In this document: positions 8,085 to 17,407 of the stretch, piece after piece
Layout of the letters: the number at the start of each line of letters is the position of its first letter
How positions within the stretch are numbered: the first letter of the stretch is position 1
From: an uncultured Pelagibacteraceae bacterium
Lineage (GTDB): Bacteria > Pseudomonadota > Alphaproteobacteria > Pelagibacterales > Pelagibacteraceae
Assembly (NCBI GenBank): GCA_902598595.1
Contig: CACKCD010000007.1
Span: 1-40,041 of the forward strand
Direction: 5' to 3'
DNA: 40,041 nt
Position numbers and translations under genes: made by a program
The notes under the pieces: generated by a model
What the model was told of the DNA's origin: nothing
Databases searched by the model: none
What the model saw: only the letters and a program-made list of their open reading frames with translations

Positions 8085-10958
8085 ATGATAGACGATACTT
8101 CACAAGAATTTATAAATAGACATATTGGTCCTTCAAAAGAGGATCAATCAAAAATGTTAAATTATATTGATAAGAAATCTTTACAACATTTAATAAAAGA
8201 TACCGTTCCAGAAAATATATTGCTAAAAAATGAGTTGAATATGGCCAACTCACTTTCTGAGAGTGAAGCTTTAAAAAAACTTAAATTGATTGCTTCAAAA
8301 AATGAAACTTATAGAAATTTTATTGGCATGGGCTATTACAACTGTTTTACTCCTCACGTTATATTAAGAAATTTATTAGAAAATCCAGGTTGGTATACTT
8401 CTTATACTCCTTACCAACCTGAAGTGGCTCAAGGTAGATTAGAAATGTTATTAAATTTTCAACAGATGGTCATCGATTTTACTGGTATGGATATTGCAAA
8501 TGCTTCTTTATTAGATGAGGCAACAGCTGCTGCAGAAGCAGTTGCTTTAGCTCAAAGGGTTTCCAAAAATAATTCAAAAAAAGTTTATGTTTCAGAAAGA
8601 TGCAATCCTCAAGTTATCGATTTAATTAAAACTAGAATAGAGCCTTTTGGGCTAGAGCTTTTAATTGGTAACCAAGGCGAATTTATAAAAAATTTAGATG
8701 AAGATTTAATATGTGGAGTATTAGCTTACCCAGATACTCTAGGAGAAATTATAGATCCAAGTGAAGCAATAAGCCTAATAAGAAAAAAAGGAGGAAAGGC
8801 TATCGTAGTTTGTGACCTCCTATCTTTAGCAAAGTTAAAAACACCTGCAGAACTTGGCGCTGACATTGCAGTAGGTAACGCCCAAAGGTTTGGAGTCCCT
8901 ATGGGTTATGGCGGTCCCCATGCTGCTTTCTTTGCTACAAAAGAAAATTTGAAAAGATCAATGCCAGGAAGAATTATTGGTGTGTCTGTAGATAAATTTG
9001 GTAAAAAAGCATATAGATTATCTCTTCAAACTCGTGAGCAGCACATTAGAAGAGATAAAGCAACTAGTAATATCTGCACCGCACAAGCTTTATTAGCTAT
9101 AGTATCTGCTGCTTATGCTATTTATCATGGCCCAATAGGAATCTTAGATATTGCAAACAGAACTTCCAAATTGGCAAAACTATTTGCTAACAATATAAAA
9201 GAAGGAGGCTTTGATCTTCATTCAGATAATTTTTTTGATACTGTAACGATTAAAACTAATAAGAAAACTGAAGAAATTTATAAAAAGGCGATTACAGAAA
9301 AAGTTAATTTGAGGAAAGTAGATAATAACACTTTATCCGTAGCTTTTGATGAAGCGAAAAGAATTGATCACGTAAACTTACTTTTAAAAATTTTTGGAAT
9401 TAATAAAGTCTTAAAAGATATAGAAGATGTGAAGTTGGAAAATCTTCCAAAAAACTTATTAAGAACATCAAATTATTTATCTCATCCAGTTTTTAATAAG
9501 TACCACTCAGAAACTGAAATGATGAGATATTTAAAAAGATTAGAAGATAGTGATATAGCGCTTAATAGGTCAATGATTCCACTTGGATCCTGTACGATGA
9601 AATTAAATTCCACAGCCGAAATGATCCCAATATCATGGAAAGAATTTTCTCTTCCTCACCCATATGTTCCTGTAGAACAAATGAAAGGATATACAACGTT
9701 GTTTAATGATTTAGAAAAAGATTTAAAAGAAATTACGGGATTTGATGGAGTGTCTTTACAACCTAATTCTGGAGCACAAGGGGAATATGCTGGTCTTATG
9801 ACAATAAGAGCATTTCATAAAAATAATAATGAAGCTAACAGAAATGTTTGTTTAATCCCAAACTCTGCACACGGAACAAATCCAGCAAGCGCTCAAATGT
9901 CTGGTATGAAAGTAGTGGTGGTAAATTGTGATGATAACGGAAATATTGATTTTGAAGATTTAAAAATTAAATCTGAAAAATATTCTAAAGATTTAGCAGC
10001 TTTAATGGTCACTTATCCTTCAACCCATGGGGTATTTGAAGAAAAAATATCTGAAATTTGCCAAATCATACATTCTAATGGTGGTCAGGTTTATATGGAT
10101 GGAGCAAACTTAAATGCTTTGGTAGGGATTGCAAAACCTGGAGAGTTCGGACCAGATGTATGTCACATAAATTTACATAAAACTTTTTGTATTCCTCATG
10201 GAGGTGGAGGCCCTGGAATGGGACCAATAGCTTGTGCTAAGCATTTAAAAGATTTTTTACCCACACATCAGCATTTAAAAGAATTGAATCTAGATCTAGA
10301 TAAAGGCATGGGCTCAGTATCTGCAGCCCCATGGGGAAGCGCAAGTATCTTAGTCATTTCATGGATGTACATGAAAATGATGGGAGCTAAAGGATTGAAA
10401 TTAGCTTCACAAATATCTATTTTAAACGCAAACTATATTTCGAAAAAGTTGTCAGAAAAATTTAAAATTTTGTATACTGGAAAGAATGGTAATGTCGCGC
10501 ACGAATGTATTATCGACATAAGGCCGATTAAAGAAAAAACAGGAATTACAGAAGAGGACATTGCTAAAAGATTAGTAGACTATGGATACCATGCGCCGAC
10601 AATGTCTTGGCCAGTTTCTGGAACTATCATGATAGAACCAACAGAAAGTGAAAATTTAGAAGAAATAGATAGATTTTGTAATGCTTTATTAAGTATTAAA
10701 GATGAAATAGATAAAATTGAAACTGGGAAATTTGAAAAAAAGGATAATCCAATAATTAACGCGCCGCATACATATTTAGAACTATCTTCAGATGAATGGA
10801 AGCATTCATATTCAAGAGCTGAAGCAGCTTTTCCAAAAACTTATTTAAAAGAGTATAAATATTGGGCCCCTGTGGCTAGAGTGGACAATGTTTATGGAGA
10901 TAGAAATTTGGTATGTTCTTGTCCATCTATGGAAGAATATAAAGATGCAGCTGCTTAA
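8085..10958 (+). CDS. gcvP: Glycine dehydrogenase (decarboxylating), single-chain P protein
   Basis: At 957 aa this is the fused, homodimeric form of GcvP, not the split GcvPA/GcvPB form. The N-terminal half has FINRHIGPS, GMGYYNCFTPHVILRN and YTPYQPEVAQGRLE; the C-terminal half has MIPLGSCTMKLN, SGAQGEYAGL and the PLP site HINLHKTFCIPHGGGGPGMG, with the lysine at residue 699 forming the Schiff base. It decarboxylates glycine and loads the aminomethyl group on GcvH. It is the last gene of the riboswitch-controlled gcvTHP unit; the next gene starts only 3 bases after its stop, so read-through into the lipid-modification set is likely unless a promoter lies inside gcvP. Confidence 0.97.
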   Translation: MIDDTSQEFINRHIGPSKEDQSKMLNYIDKKSLQHLIKDTVPENILLKNELNMANSLSESEALKKLKLIASKNETYRNFIGMGYYNCFTPHVILRNLLENPGWYTSYTPYQPEVAQGRLEMLLNFQQMVIDFTGMDIANASLLDEATAAAEAVALAQRVSKNNSKKVYVSERCNPQVIDLIKTRIEPFGLELLIGNQGEFIKNLDEDLICGVLAYPDTLGEIIDPSEAISLIRKKGGKAIVVCDLLSLAKLKTPAELGADIAVGNAQRFGVPMGYGGPHAAFFATKENLKRSMPGRIIGVSVDKFGKKAYRLSLQTREQHIRRDKATSNICTAQALLAIVSAAYAIYHGPIGILDIANRTSKLAKLFANNIKEGGFDLHSDNFFDTVTIKTNKKTEEIYKKAITEKVNLRKVDNNTLSVAFDEAKRIDHVNLLLKIFGINKVLKDIEDVKLENLPKNLLRTSNYLSHPVFNKYHSETEMMRYLKRLEDSDIALNRSMIPLGSCTMKLNSTAEMIPISWKEFSLPHPYVPVEQMKGYTTLFNDLEKDLKEITGFDGVSLQPNSGAQGEYAGLMTIRAFHKNNNEANRNVCLIPNSAHGTNPASAQMSGMKVVVVNCDDNGNIDFEDLKIKSEKYSKDLAALMVTYPSTHGVFEEKISEICQIIHSNGGQVYMDGANLNALVGIAKPGEFGPDVCHINLHKTFCIPHGGGGPGMGPIACAKHLKDFLPTHQHLKELNLDLDKGMGSVSAAPWGSASILVISWMYMKMMGAKGLKLASQISILNANYISKKLSEKFKILYTGKNGNVAHECIIDIRPIKEKTGITEEDIAKRLVDYGYHAPTMSWPVSGTIMIEPTESENLEEIDRFCNALLSIKDEIDKIETGKFEKKDNPIINAPHTYLELSSDEWKHSYSRAEAAFPKTYLKEYKYWAPVARVDNVYGDRNLVCSCPSMEEYKDAAA

Positions 10959-10961
10959 ATA

Positions 10962-12194
10962 ATGAAGATAGCAGTTATTGGTTCGGGAATTTCAGGATTA
11001 TCCTCCGCTTATTATTTGTCTAAAAAATTTAAAGTAGATCTTTTCGAGCAAGATGATTATTTTGGAGGTCATTCATATACCTACGACATTAGAAATAAAA
11101 ATAAAAATAAAAATATTCCAGTAGATTTAGGTTTTATCGTTTTTAATGAACTAACATATCCCAATTTAATTAATTTTTTTAAAGAATTAAATATTCCATT
11201 TGAAAAAAGCGATATGTCATTTTCTGTTTCTATACAGGATACTAGTATCGAGTATGGCGGTAGAGGATTAAAAGCTATTTTTGCAAATAAATTAAATATT
11301 TTTAATTTCAATTTTCTTAAGATGATAAGAGAGATTATTTCATTTTATAAAAACGCACCTTCTTTACTTAAAAAAAATTTGGAGGGAGAAACCCTAGGCA
11401 GCTATTTAGATAAATCTAATTTTTCAAAATATTTAATTGATTATCATATTATACCAATGGTTGCAGCTATTTGGTCAATGCCTTTAAATAAAGCCAAAGA
11501 TATGCCCTTAGAACTTTACTTAAATTTTTTTATTAATCATGGTTTGTTTAGATTAAAAAACAGACCTCAATGGTATACTGTTTCTTCTAGAAGCAGAACG
11601 TATGTGGGAAAAGTTTTAGAGAATATTAGTGGAGAAATTTTTAAGAACTATAAAGTAAACAAAATTAGTCGAAGTAAAGACAATGTCAGAATAAGAATTG
11701 GAGATGAATATTTAGATTATGATCATGTAATTTTGGCTTCACATGCTGATCAAAGTTTAAAAATGTTAGAAAACCCAACTGAAGATGAAGTAAGAATTTT
11801 GAGTAAATTTGAATATGTATCTAATACTGCAATATTACACACTGATAAAAAACTAATGCCAAAAAAAAGAATAGCTTGGTCCAGTTGGAATTCAATTTCT
11901 AAAGGAAACAAGACTTGTGTGACTTATTGGTTAAATAATCTACAGAATTTAAAGTGTGATAATAACTATTTTTTAACATTAAATCCAATATATGCACCAG
12001 ATAAAATAAATATCATAAAAAAAATTGATTTTGCCCATCCATATTTCAATACAGAAACATTAAAATTACAGAATTCTTTAAAGACTCTTCAAGGGAGAAA
12101 AAGAACTTGGTATTGTGGAGCTTATTTTGGTTACGGTTTTCATGAAGATGGATTAAAATCATCTATTGATTTAATTAAAAATTTTAAAATTTGA
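10962..12194 (+). CDS. NAD/FAD-dependent oxidoreductase (COG2907, flavin amine oxidase-like)
   Basis: The 410-aa protein opens with a dinucleotide-binding motif, IAVIGSGISGLSSAYYLS (residues 3-20), followed by the acidic end of beta-2 and GGH as in amine-oxidase-type flavoproteins. The PVDLGFIVFNELTYPNL (about 52-68) and YHIIPMVAAIWSMP (about 165-178) segments and the tail WYCGAYFGYGFHEDGLKSS (about 385-403) are characteristic of COG2907. In many bacteria this gene sits with DUF1365 and a Cfa-type methyltransferase, as here. That trio is linked to modification of membrane unsaturated fatty acids, including the methylated and furan fatty acids described in alphaproteobacteria; the reaction of this member is not established. 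Its stop overlaps the next start (TGATG). Confidence 0.88.
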   Translation: MKIAVIGSGISGLSSAYYLSKKFKVDLFEQDDYFGGHSYTYDIRNKNKNKNIPVDLGFIVFNELTYPNLINFFKELNIPFEKSDMSFSVSIQDTSIEYGGRGLKAIFANKLNIFNFNFLKMIREIISFYKNAPSLLKKNLEGETLGSYLDKSNFSKYLIDYHIIPMVAAIWSMPLNKAKDMPLELYLNFFINHGLFRLKNRPQWYTVSSRSRTYVGKVLENISGEIFKNYKVNKISRSKDNVRIRIGDEYLDYDHVILASHADQSLKMLENPTEDEVRILSKFEYVSNTAILHTDKKLMPKKRIAWSSWNSISKGNKTCVTYWLNNLQNLKCDNNYFLTLNPIYAPDKINIIKKIDFAHPYFNTETLKLQNSLKTLQGRKRTWYCGAYFGYGFHEDGLKSSIDLIKNFKI

Positions 12195-12955
12195 TGAATT
12201 CATGTATTTATAATGGAGTAGTTACTCATAAAAGGTTCAAACCAGTTAAACATTTTTTAAAGTATAAAACATTTTCTTTTTTTATTGACTTAGATGAAAT
12301 TGAAAAATTAGATAAGGATAATATAATTTTTTCTTTCAACAGATTTAACATTTTTAGTTTTTACAACAAAGATCACGGAGATAGAGATGGAAAATCATTA
12401 AAAACCTGGGTAATAGATAATTTAAAAAAATTTAATATCGATGAAAATGTTAATAAAATTCAATTATTATGTTATCCGAGGATTTTTGGCTATGTATTTA
12501 ATCCTCTGAGTATTTTTTATTGCTACAAAGATGAGGAACTAAAAGTAATTTTTTATGAAGTAAAGAATACTTTTAATGAACAACATACTTATATTTTCAA
12601 AGTAAAAGATAGCAATATAGTGAGTCAAAAATGCAAAAAGAAGTTTTATGTATCTCCATTTATGAATATGGATACCTATTACAGCTTTAGATTGATCAAC
12701 CCTAAAGAAAAGTTATCAGTGTCAATTAAACAAACAGATAAAAAAGATACCATCTTATCTGCAGTACAAATAGGGGAAAGAAAAGATTTTAATTTTAAAC
12801 AATTAGTTATTAATTTTTTTAAATATCCATTAATGACAATCAAGATAATTAGTGCGATACATTTTGAAGCATTACTTTTGTGGAAAAAAGGAGCGATATA
12901 TAGAAAAAGAAATGTAAAAATTAAAAATAATTTAAGTTATGAAGAAAATTTATGA
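12194..12955 (+). CDS. DUF1365 family protein
   Basis: The start is set at ATG 12194, which overlaps the previous stop as TGATG; an in-frame TTG at 12191 adds one residue. The 253-aa protein has the DUF1365 signatures: SCIYNGVVTHKRFKPVKHFL near the N-terminus, the LLCYPRIFGYVFNPLSIFYCY block (about 92-112; two adjacent parts LLCYPRIFGYVF and NPLSIFYCY), EVKNTFNEQHTY (about 122-133) and KKFYVSPFMNMDTYYSF (about 150-166). The biochemical function of DUF1365 is unknown. Strict co-occurrence with COG2907 and Cfa-type enzymes, and the 4-base ATGA overlap with the next gene, indicate a role in the same lipid-modification process. Confidence 0.9.
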   Translation: MNSCIYNGVVTHKRFKPVKHFLKYKTFSFFIDLDEIEKLDKDNIIFSFNRFNIFSFYNKDHGDRDGKSLKTWVIDNLKKFNIDENVNKIQLLCYPRIFGYVFNPLSIFYCYKDEELKVIFYEVKNTFNEQHTYIFKVKDSNIVSQKCKKKFYVSPFMNMDTYYSFRLINPKEKLSVSIKQTDKKDTILSAVQIGERKDFNFKQLVINFFKYPLMTIKIISAIHFEALLLWKKGAIYRKRNVKIKNNLSYEENL

Positions 12956-14133
12956 GTTTATTTAAAATTTCAGAAAAATTTGTTCTAAGTAAATTAAAAC
13001 TAATTAAGGACGGAAACCTCAAACTAACAAACTATGATGGCAAAGTTTACAATTTTGGAAATCTAGAAAACTCCTTTACAGCAGAAATAAAAGTAATTAA
13101 TCCCAAGTTTTATCTTAATATTGTTTTAGGAGGCAGCTCTGCTTTAGGAGAAGCACATATTAATAAAGATTTTTATTCAAAAAATTTAACTGATTTAATC
13201 GAGCTCACTGCACGTAATATAAAAATCATCTACTCTTTTTCCGGGAGTATAAAATTACAAGTAATAAAAAATATTTTAAAAAGAATTTTTGCATCCAATA
13301 CAAAATCAAAAAGTTTAGAATATATTTCAAAACATTATGACCTTGGAAATGAATTTTTCTCAACTTGGTTAGATAAATCTTTAACTTATTCAAGCGCCAT
13401 ATATGAGGACAATAACAACGATTTAGAAATAGCCCAAAAAACTAAATATCAAAAATTGATCGATTTACTTCACTTACAAAATGGAAATAAAATTTTAGAA
13501 ATTGGATGTGGATGGGGAGGTTTTTCTGAATATTTAGCTAAGAATTATGATGTAATTGTAGATTGTATTACAATTTCTAAAAAACAATTTGAATATTCAA
13601 AAAAGAGAATGTTTGAAAATGGGTTGAACAATAGAGTTAACGTTATGTTCCTAGATTACAGAGATTTAAAAGATAAATATGATAAAGTAGCTTCAATCGA
13701 GATGATAGAAGCAGTAGGAGAAAATTACTTAGATGAATATTTTAATAAGATAAAACACTCACTTAAGCCTAATGGGTATGCAGCGATTCAAGGAATAACA
13801 ATACGAAATGATCTATTTGATCGCTATAGAAATAGCGAGGATTTTATTCAAAAATATATTTTTCCAGGCGGATTTTTACCTTCACTTAATCAAATAAAGA
13901 AAATTTCTAAAATTAATAAATTAAACCTAGAAAAAATTAATTCTTATTCAAACGATTATGCTAAGACACTTTCTTCATGGAGAAACAATTTTTTAAAAGC
14001 ATGGGACAATATTGCACCTCTTGGTTTTGATGATTACTTTAAAAGAATGTGGGAGTTTTACTTATCTTATTGTGAAGCAGGGTTTAAGGCAAAAAATATA
14101 GACTTGATTCAATTTTCTATGTCTAATAGATAA
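12952..14133 (+). CDS. Cyclopropane-fatty-acyl-phospholipid synthase family methyltransferase
   Basis: The 393-aa protein belongs to the Cfa family. It shows KHYDLGNEFFSTWLDKSLTYSSA (about 127-149; parts YDLGNEFF and LTYSSA), the SAM site LEIGCGWGGFSEYLAKNYD (about 179-197), ISKKQFEYSK (about 204-213), IEMIEAVGENYLDEYF (about 245-260) and the C-terminal FPGGFLPS (about 304-311). Family members transfer a methyl from SAM to the double bond of a phospholipid acyl chain, making cyclopropane, methylated or precursor-of-furan fatty acids. With COG2907 and DUF1365 beside it, a UfaM-like branch-methylating role is as plausible as a true cyclopropane synthase. It overlaps DUF1365 by four bases and is followed 5 bases later by the DUF3833 lipoprotein. 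Confidence 0.9.
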   Translation: MSLFKISEKFVLSKLKLIKDGNLKLTNYDGKVYNFGNLENSFTAEIKVINPKFYLNIVLGGSSALGEAHINKDFYSKNLTDLIELTARNIKIIYSFSGSIKLQVIKNILKRIFASNTKSKSLEYISKHYDLGNEFFSTWLDKSLTYSSAIYEDNNNDLEIAQKTKYQKLIDLLHLQNGNKILEIGCGWGGFSEYLAKNYDVIVDCITISKKQFEYSKKRMFENGLNNRVNVMFLDYRDLKDKYDKVASIEMIEAVGENYLDEYFNKIKHSLKPNGYAAIQGITIRNDLFDRYRNSEDFIQKYIFPGGFLPSLNQIKKISKINKLNLEKINSYSNDYAKTLSSWRNNFLKAWDNIAPLGFDDYFKRMWEFYLSYCEAGFKAKNIDLIQFSMSNR

Positions 14134-14138
14134 TCGCC

Positions 14139-14663
14139 ATGAAAAATTTTTATGGCTTAATTTTAATTGTTTTTTTAACTGGATGCACAAATAATATGAA
14201 ACCAACCGATTTTAGAGATCAAAAACCCAGATTAATTATTGAAGATTTCTTATCTGGAAATGTAAAAGCTTGGGGAATACTTCAAAATAGATCTGGTAAA
14301 GTAACCAGACAATTTTCCGCAGATCTGAATGGTAATTGGGATGGAAAGCAATTAACTCTTGATGAAAAATTTAATTGGTCAGATGGAGAAGTTCAAACAA
14401 GACAATGGATAATTAATAAGATAGACGACCATAATTATGAGGGGACAGCTGGAGATGTTGTAGGGACTGCTAGAGGATTTTCTTATGGACCAGCATTTAA
14501 ATTTGAATATGTTTTATTAGTACCGATAAAAGGTAAAGAGATAAAAATTACTTTCGATGACTGGATATTTAAACAAGACGAAAGAGTTGCTATAAATAGA
14601 GCTACTATGACAAAATTTGGTTTTAAAGTGGCTGAACTTACTGTTATGTTTATAAAAGAATAA
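14139..14663 (+). CDS. DUF3833 family lipoprotein
   Basis: The 174-aa protein starts with a lipoprotein signal, MKNFYGLILIVFLTGC, with a lipobox LTGC whose Cys is residue 16. The rest fits DUF3833: FLSGNVKAWGILQNRSGKV (about 37-55), with the conserved G-x-GxxxxRxG pattern, then FNWSDGEVQTRQWIINK and GDVVGTARGFSYGPAF (about 107-122), ending in DDWIFKQDERVAINRATMTKFG. It is probably anchored to a membrane on the periplasmic side. Function is unknown; it recurs with Cfa/DUF1365/COG2907 and SDR genes in light- or singlet-oxygen-responsive clusters, and here closes that set. Confidence 0.9.
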   Translation: MKNFYGLILIVFLTGCTNNMKPTDFRDQKPRLIIEDFLSGNVKAWGILQNRSGKVTRQFSADLNGNWDGKQLTLDEKFNWSDGEVQTRQWIINKIDDHNYEGTAGDVVGTARGFSYGPAFKFEYVLLVPIKGKEIKITFDDWIFKQDERVAINRATMTKFGFKVAELTVMFIKE

Positions 14664-14682
14664 AAATTTGTAAAATAAATTT

Positions 14683-15132
14683 ATGATGGATAAATTAAGG
14701 AACTTTCTAATAGAGTCAGCCAATATAATGTTTGATGACTCAAAAAATGATATTAGGAGTTTGCCAAAAACTGTTAGGTTACAAATTTTAATTGTTTTAT
14801 CATTTGTATGGTCTACAGTTTTTAGTTTGTACGTTTTTAGTTTAACTTCTTTTATCTGGGGATGGGCAGGAGTTGTTATGGCACATGTAGGTTTGATTTT
14901 TGCTGTATATATTACCTTTAAATTTTTTCATAAAGCTAAAAAAGAAAATAGAAGTGTTTTTGAAACTGGAAACTATAATCCTGCTAAGATATTTGTGATT
15001 TTCTTTTTAGTCTTTTTTATATTTATATTTACAAAAGGAGTTGAAGTTTTAACTAAATCAAACTCATACTCTATCGAATATAAAGGTCCAAAAAAAACTA
15101 CTTTAGAAAGAATCCAAGAGTTTATAAATTAA
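14683..15132 (+). CDS. Unidentified membrane protein, 149 aa
   Basis: I do not recognise a family. The protein has a soluble start (MMDKLRNFLIESANIMFDDS; ATG at 14683 and 14686 are both possible), then three hydrophobic segments at about residues 35-57, 62-85 and 106-125, and a short polar tail. It follows the DUF3833 gene by 19 bases and converges with the SDR gene on the other strand, with which it shares no spacer (15132/15133). Position suggests it belongs to the lipid-modification set, but the protein itself says nothing on function beyond being an inner-membrane protein. Confidence 0.75.
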   Translation: MMDKLRNFLIESANIMFDDSKNDIRSLPKTVRLQILIVLSFVWSTVFSLYVFSLTSFIWGWAGVVMAHVGLIFAVYITFKFFHKAKKENRSVFETGNYNPAKIFVIFFLVFFIFIFTKGVEVLTKSNSYSIEYKGPKKTTLERIQEFIN

Positions 15133-15885
15133 TTATCTTTTAACTCCTTTATCGATCAAATAAAGATATATTTTGTAAGGTAAGATCCTTAAAAATTTTA
15201 ATATCATCGTTAATGCCTTTGGAAAATGAATTTCAAATGTCTTTGATTTAGTTAGACCATTAAACATTTTTTCTGCAGCAAATTCAGGAGATTTAATAAA
15301 TGGCATTCGAAATTCATTTTTATCGGTTAAAGGTGTTTTTATAAACCCTGGTGAAACAAGGGAAATTCTTACATTATATTTTTTAAAATCAAAGTATAGG
15401 CTTTCGGTCAAATTAGTTAAAGCAGCTTTTGAAGGGCCGTACCCACTTGAATTAGGTAAACCTCTATATGCAGCTATTGATGAGACAATTGAGATATGAC
15501 CTTTTTTTTTGTCTTTGAAATATTTTTCTACAGATTTTATACAGTATAATACTCCAAAAAAATTTGTCTCCATTACAAATTGATTTTGTTTAATGTTTAT
15601 TTCTTTCTCTAGTTTTGGATCGTAGGTTCCGCTAGAAAAAACACATAAATCAAGTTCTTCAAAATCATTTATAATTTTTGAAAAAACATCCTTGATTTGA
15701 TTTTGATTTGTTACATCAAGAGGGTAGGAAAAGACATTTTTTTTCTTAGCCATTTCATCTAAAATTTCCTTTCTTCTTGCTGATATAGCAACTTTCCAAC
15801 CTTCAATCGCAAATTTTTCAGCGAGAGCTTTGCCTATACCGCTACTTGCCCCAGTGATCCAAATTTTTTTCTGATTTTCTCTCAT
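15133..15885 (-). CDS. SDR family NAD(P)-dependent oxidoreductase
   Basis: The 250-aa classical short-chain dehydrogenase has the cofactor motif ITGASSGIGKALAEKF (residues 10-25), SARRKE (about 35-40, the basic residues suggesting NADP(H)), DVTNQ near 58, CVFSSGTYD (about 81-89), and the catalytic triad in SIVSSIAAYRGLPNSSGYGPSK: Ser, Tyr and Lys are all present. The C-terminal SPGFIKTPLTDKN is typical. SDR genes are regular companions of the DUF3833/Cfa set in light-responsive clusters, including the sigmaE-ChrR regulon of Rhodobacter. It runs opposite to that set and diverges from tspO, 21 bases away. Confidence 0.9.
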   Translation of the reverse strand: MRENQKKIWITGASSGIGKALAEKFAIEGWKVAISARRKEILDEMAKKKNVFSYPLDVTNQNQIKDVFSKIINDFEELDLCVFSSGTYDPKLEKEINIKQNQFVMETNFFGVLYCIKSVEKYFKDKKKGHISIVSSIAAYRGLPNSSGYGPSKAALTNLTESLYFDFKKYNVRISLVSPGFIKTPLTDKNEFRMPFIKSPEFAAEKMFNGLTKSKTFEIHFPKALTMILKFLRILPYKIYLYLIDKGVKR

Positions 15886-15906
15886 TAATTAGTTATATCT
15901 TAATAT

Positions 15907-16371
15907 ATGACTAAGAATAAATATTTATCTCTATTCTTGATACTTTTAATTACTTTTTTAGCCTCTGCAATTGGTAGTTTTATTACAACTTCTTTCAAAG
16001 AACCATGGTATTCACAAATTATTTTGCCAAGTTTTAATCCTCCTAGTTGGGTATTCGCTCCCGTGTGGACAACGTTATATATTATGATGTCAGCCGCAAT
16101 TTGGAAAATTTGGATTAATTCATTCGATACAAAACTGTTAAAGCTTTACTTTATCCATTTATTTTTTAATGGAACCTGGAGCATAGTTTTTTTTGGTTTT
16201 CATCAAATTGGTTTAGCCTTAATTAATTTAGTAATAATTATTATTTTTATTATTACACTTATGAAAAAGTATTTAACCAGGGATAGATTTAGCTTTTATT
16301 TAATGATCCCTTATTTTTTGTGGTCAAGCTATGCCTTGATACTTAATAGTTCAATTTTTTTATTAAATTAA
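15907..16371 (+). CDS. tspO: TspO/MBR family tryptophan-rich sensory protein
   Basis: The 154-aa protein has five membrane helices and the TspO signatures: FKEPWYSQIILPSFNPPSWVF (about residues 30-50; parts PWYSQI and FNPPSWVF), FAPVWTTLYIMMSAAIWKIW (about 50-69), and LFFNGTWSIVFFGFHQIGLA (about 90-110) with the conserved N-x-x-W-S. TspO binds porphyrins and cholesterol-like ligands and in bacteria takes part in oxygen- and light-dependent stress control and tetrapyrrole turnover. Neighbours are an SDR gene and, further on, photolyases, consistent with a photo-oxidative setting. It converges with the HPP gene, overlapping by four bases. Confidence 0.93.
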   Translation: MTKNKYLSLFLILLITFLASAIGSFITTSFKEPWYSQIILPSFNPPSWVFAPVWTTLYIMMSAAIWKIWINSFDTKLLKLYFIHLFFNGTWSIVFFGFHQIGLALINLVIIIIFIITLMKKYLTRDRFSFYLMIPYFLWSSYALILNSSIFLLN

Positions 16372-16838
16372 AACCAACTCTTTGGATAATTTCTTTTAAG
16401 AATTATTTTATTAATCAGAACAGATATTAGTATGATCATAACTGTTCCAGTTATGACTGGAAATAAAATAAAATCAAAAGATAAATCCATAGATAAAGCT
16501 ACCAAGGGATTCGAGGCAGCAGGTGGATGCATAACTCTAAAATAAACCATTAAGACTACCGCTATTCCAACAGATAAACCTAGAGAGTAAAAAGAAAGTC
16601 CAACAGTTTCATTAAAAATAACACCTACCAGAATTGATATTAAATGACCAAAAAAAATATTTTTTGGCTGGGCTGTCTCTAGATCATAAAGCACAAATAC
16701 TATAAAAACAGTTGCTCCAAATGAAAACATTAACCATATGCCTGAAGATGTTTCTAAAGTTAAGTAAGCGAGGACACTTATTACTATAGCTGCTGATATT
16801 CCTGAAGCTATTGGTTCAAATTTTTTAGTTATTTTCAT
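16368..16838 (-). CDS. HPP family membrane protein
   Basis: The start is put at ATG 16838, giving 156 aa (MKITKKFEPIAS); a TTG at 16853 would add five residues. Four hydrophobic segments are seen, at about residues 12-32, 36-55, 68-110 (long) and 125-150. The family motif is present as RVMHPPAASNPLVAL (about 105-119), the HPP signature. HPP proteins are short four-helix membrane proteins of poorly known role; a plastid/cyanobacterial member has been linked to nitrite transport. Divergent from the Yip1-family gene, 47 bases away, and tail-to-tail with tspO. Confidence 0.85.
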   Translation of the reverse strand: MKITKKFEPIASGISAAIVISVLAYLTLETSSGIWLMFSFGATVFIVFVLYDLETAQPKNIFFGHLISILVGVIFNETVGLSFYSLGLSVGIAVVLMVYFRVMHPPAASNPLVALSMDLSFDFILFPVITGTVMIILISVLINKIILKRNYPKSWF

Positions 16839-16885
16839 ATATTTTTCTAACAATTAAGTTATATACATTTTAAAGGATAAAAAAA

Positions 16886-17407
16886 ATGATAACTATTTTT
16901 CTTAATAGAGTATTTAGAGCTATAAAAATCGATATCGATTTATACGAAGAAGTTGAAAAAGATAAATCAGCAACTCTTCAAGCAGGTATAGTCGTTGTCT
17001 TATCGAGTTTAGCTGCAGGTGTTGGAGCTTTGCAGTTAGGTGCTTCTAATTTTTTACTAGCTCCTGCTTTATCGTTATTAAGTTGGTACGTATGGGCTTA
17101 TGTAATTTATTTTGTTGGAGTAAAATTATTTGGAGGACCGAAAACAAAAAGTGATCATGGAGAATTATTAAGAACGATTGGATTTTCTAGTGCCCCAGGA
17201 TTAATTAGAGTTTTTGGAGTTACTCCAGATTTAATGACTGTAACTTTCATAGGTTCAGCATTTTGGATGCTAGCTTGTATGGTGGTAGCTGTTAAATCTG
17301 CTTTAGATTATGAAAGTTTATGGAAAGCTTTAGGGGTCGTAATTGTTGCCTGGTTATTTCAAGCATTCTTTTTATTTTTTGTAATTGTTCTCTTTAGAGC
17401 AATTTAA
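16886..17407 (+). CDS. Yip1 domain membrane protein
   Basis: The 173-aa protein begins with a short amphipathic stretch ending DLYEEVEKDKSAT, followed by four or five hydrophobic segments (about residues 32-50, 55-77, 110-130, 145-170). The arrangement YEEVEKD, then a central ELLRTIGFSSAPGLIRVFG (about 92-110), is the bacterial YIP1-family pattern. Function in bacteria is unknown. It has a ribosome site AAAGGA nine bases upstream. Its stop overlaps by four bases the end of the small zinc-ribbon gene on the other strand. Confidence 0.82.
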   Translation: MITIFLNRVFRAIKIDIDLYEEVEKDKSATLQAGIVVVLSSLAAGVGALQLGASNFLLAPALSLLSWYVWAYVIYFVGVKLFGGPKTKSDHGELLRTIGFSSAPGLIRVFGVTPDLMTVTFIGSAFWMLACMVVAVKSALDYESLWKALGVVIVAWLFQAFFLFFVIVLFRAI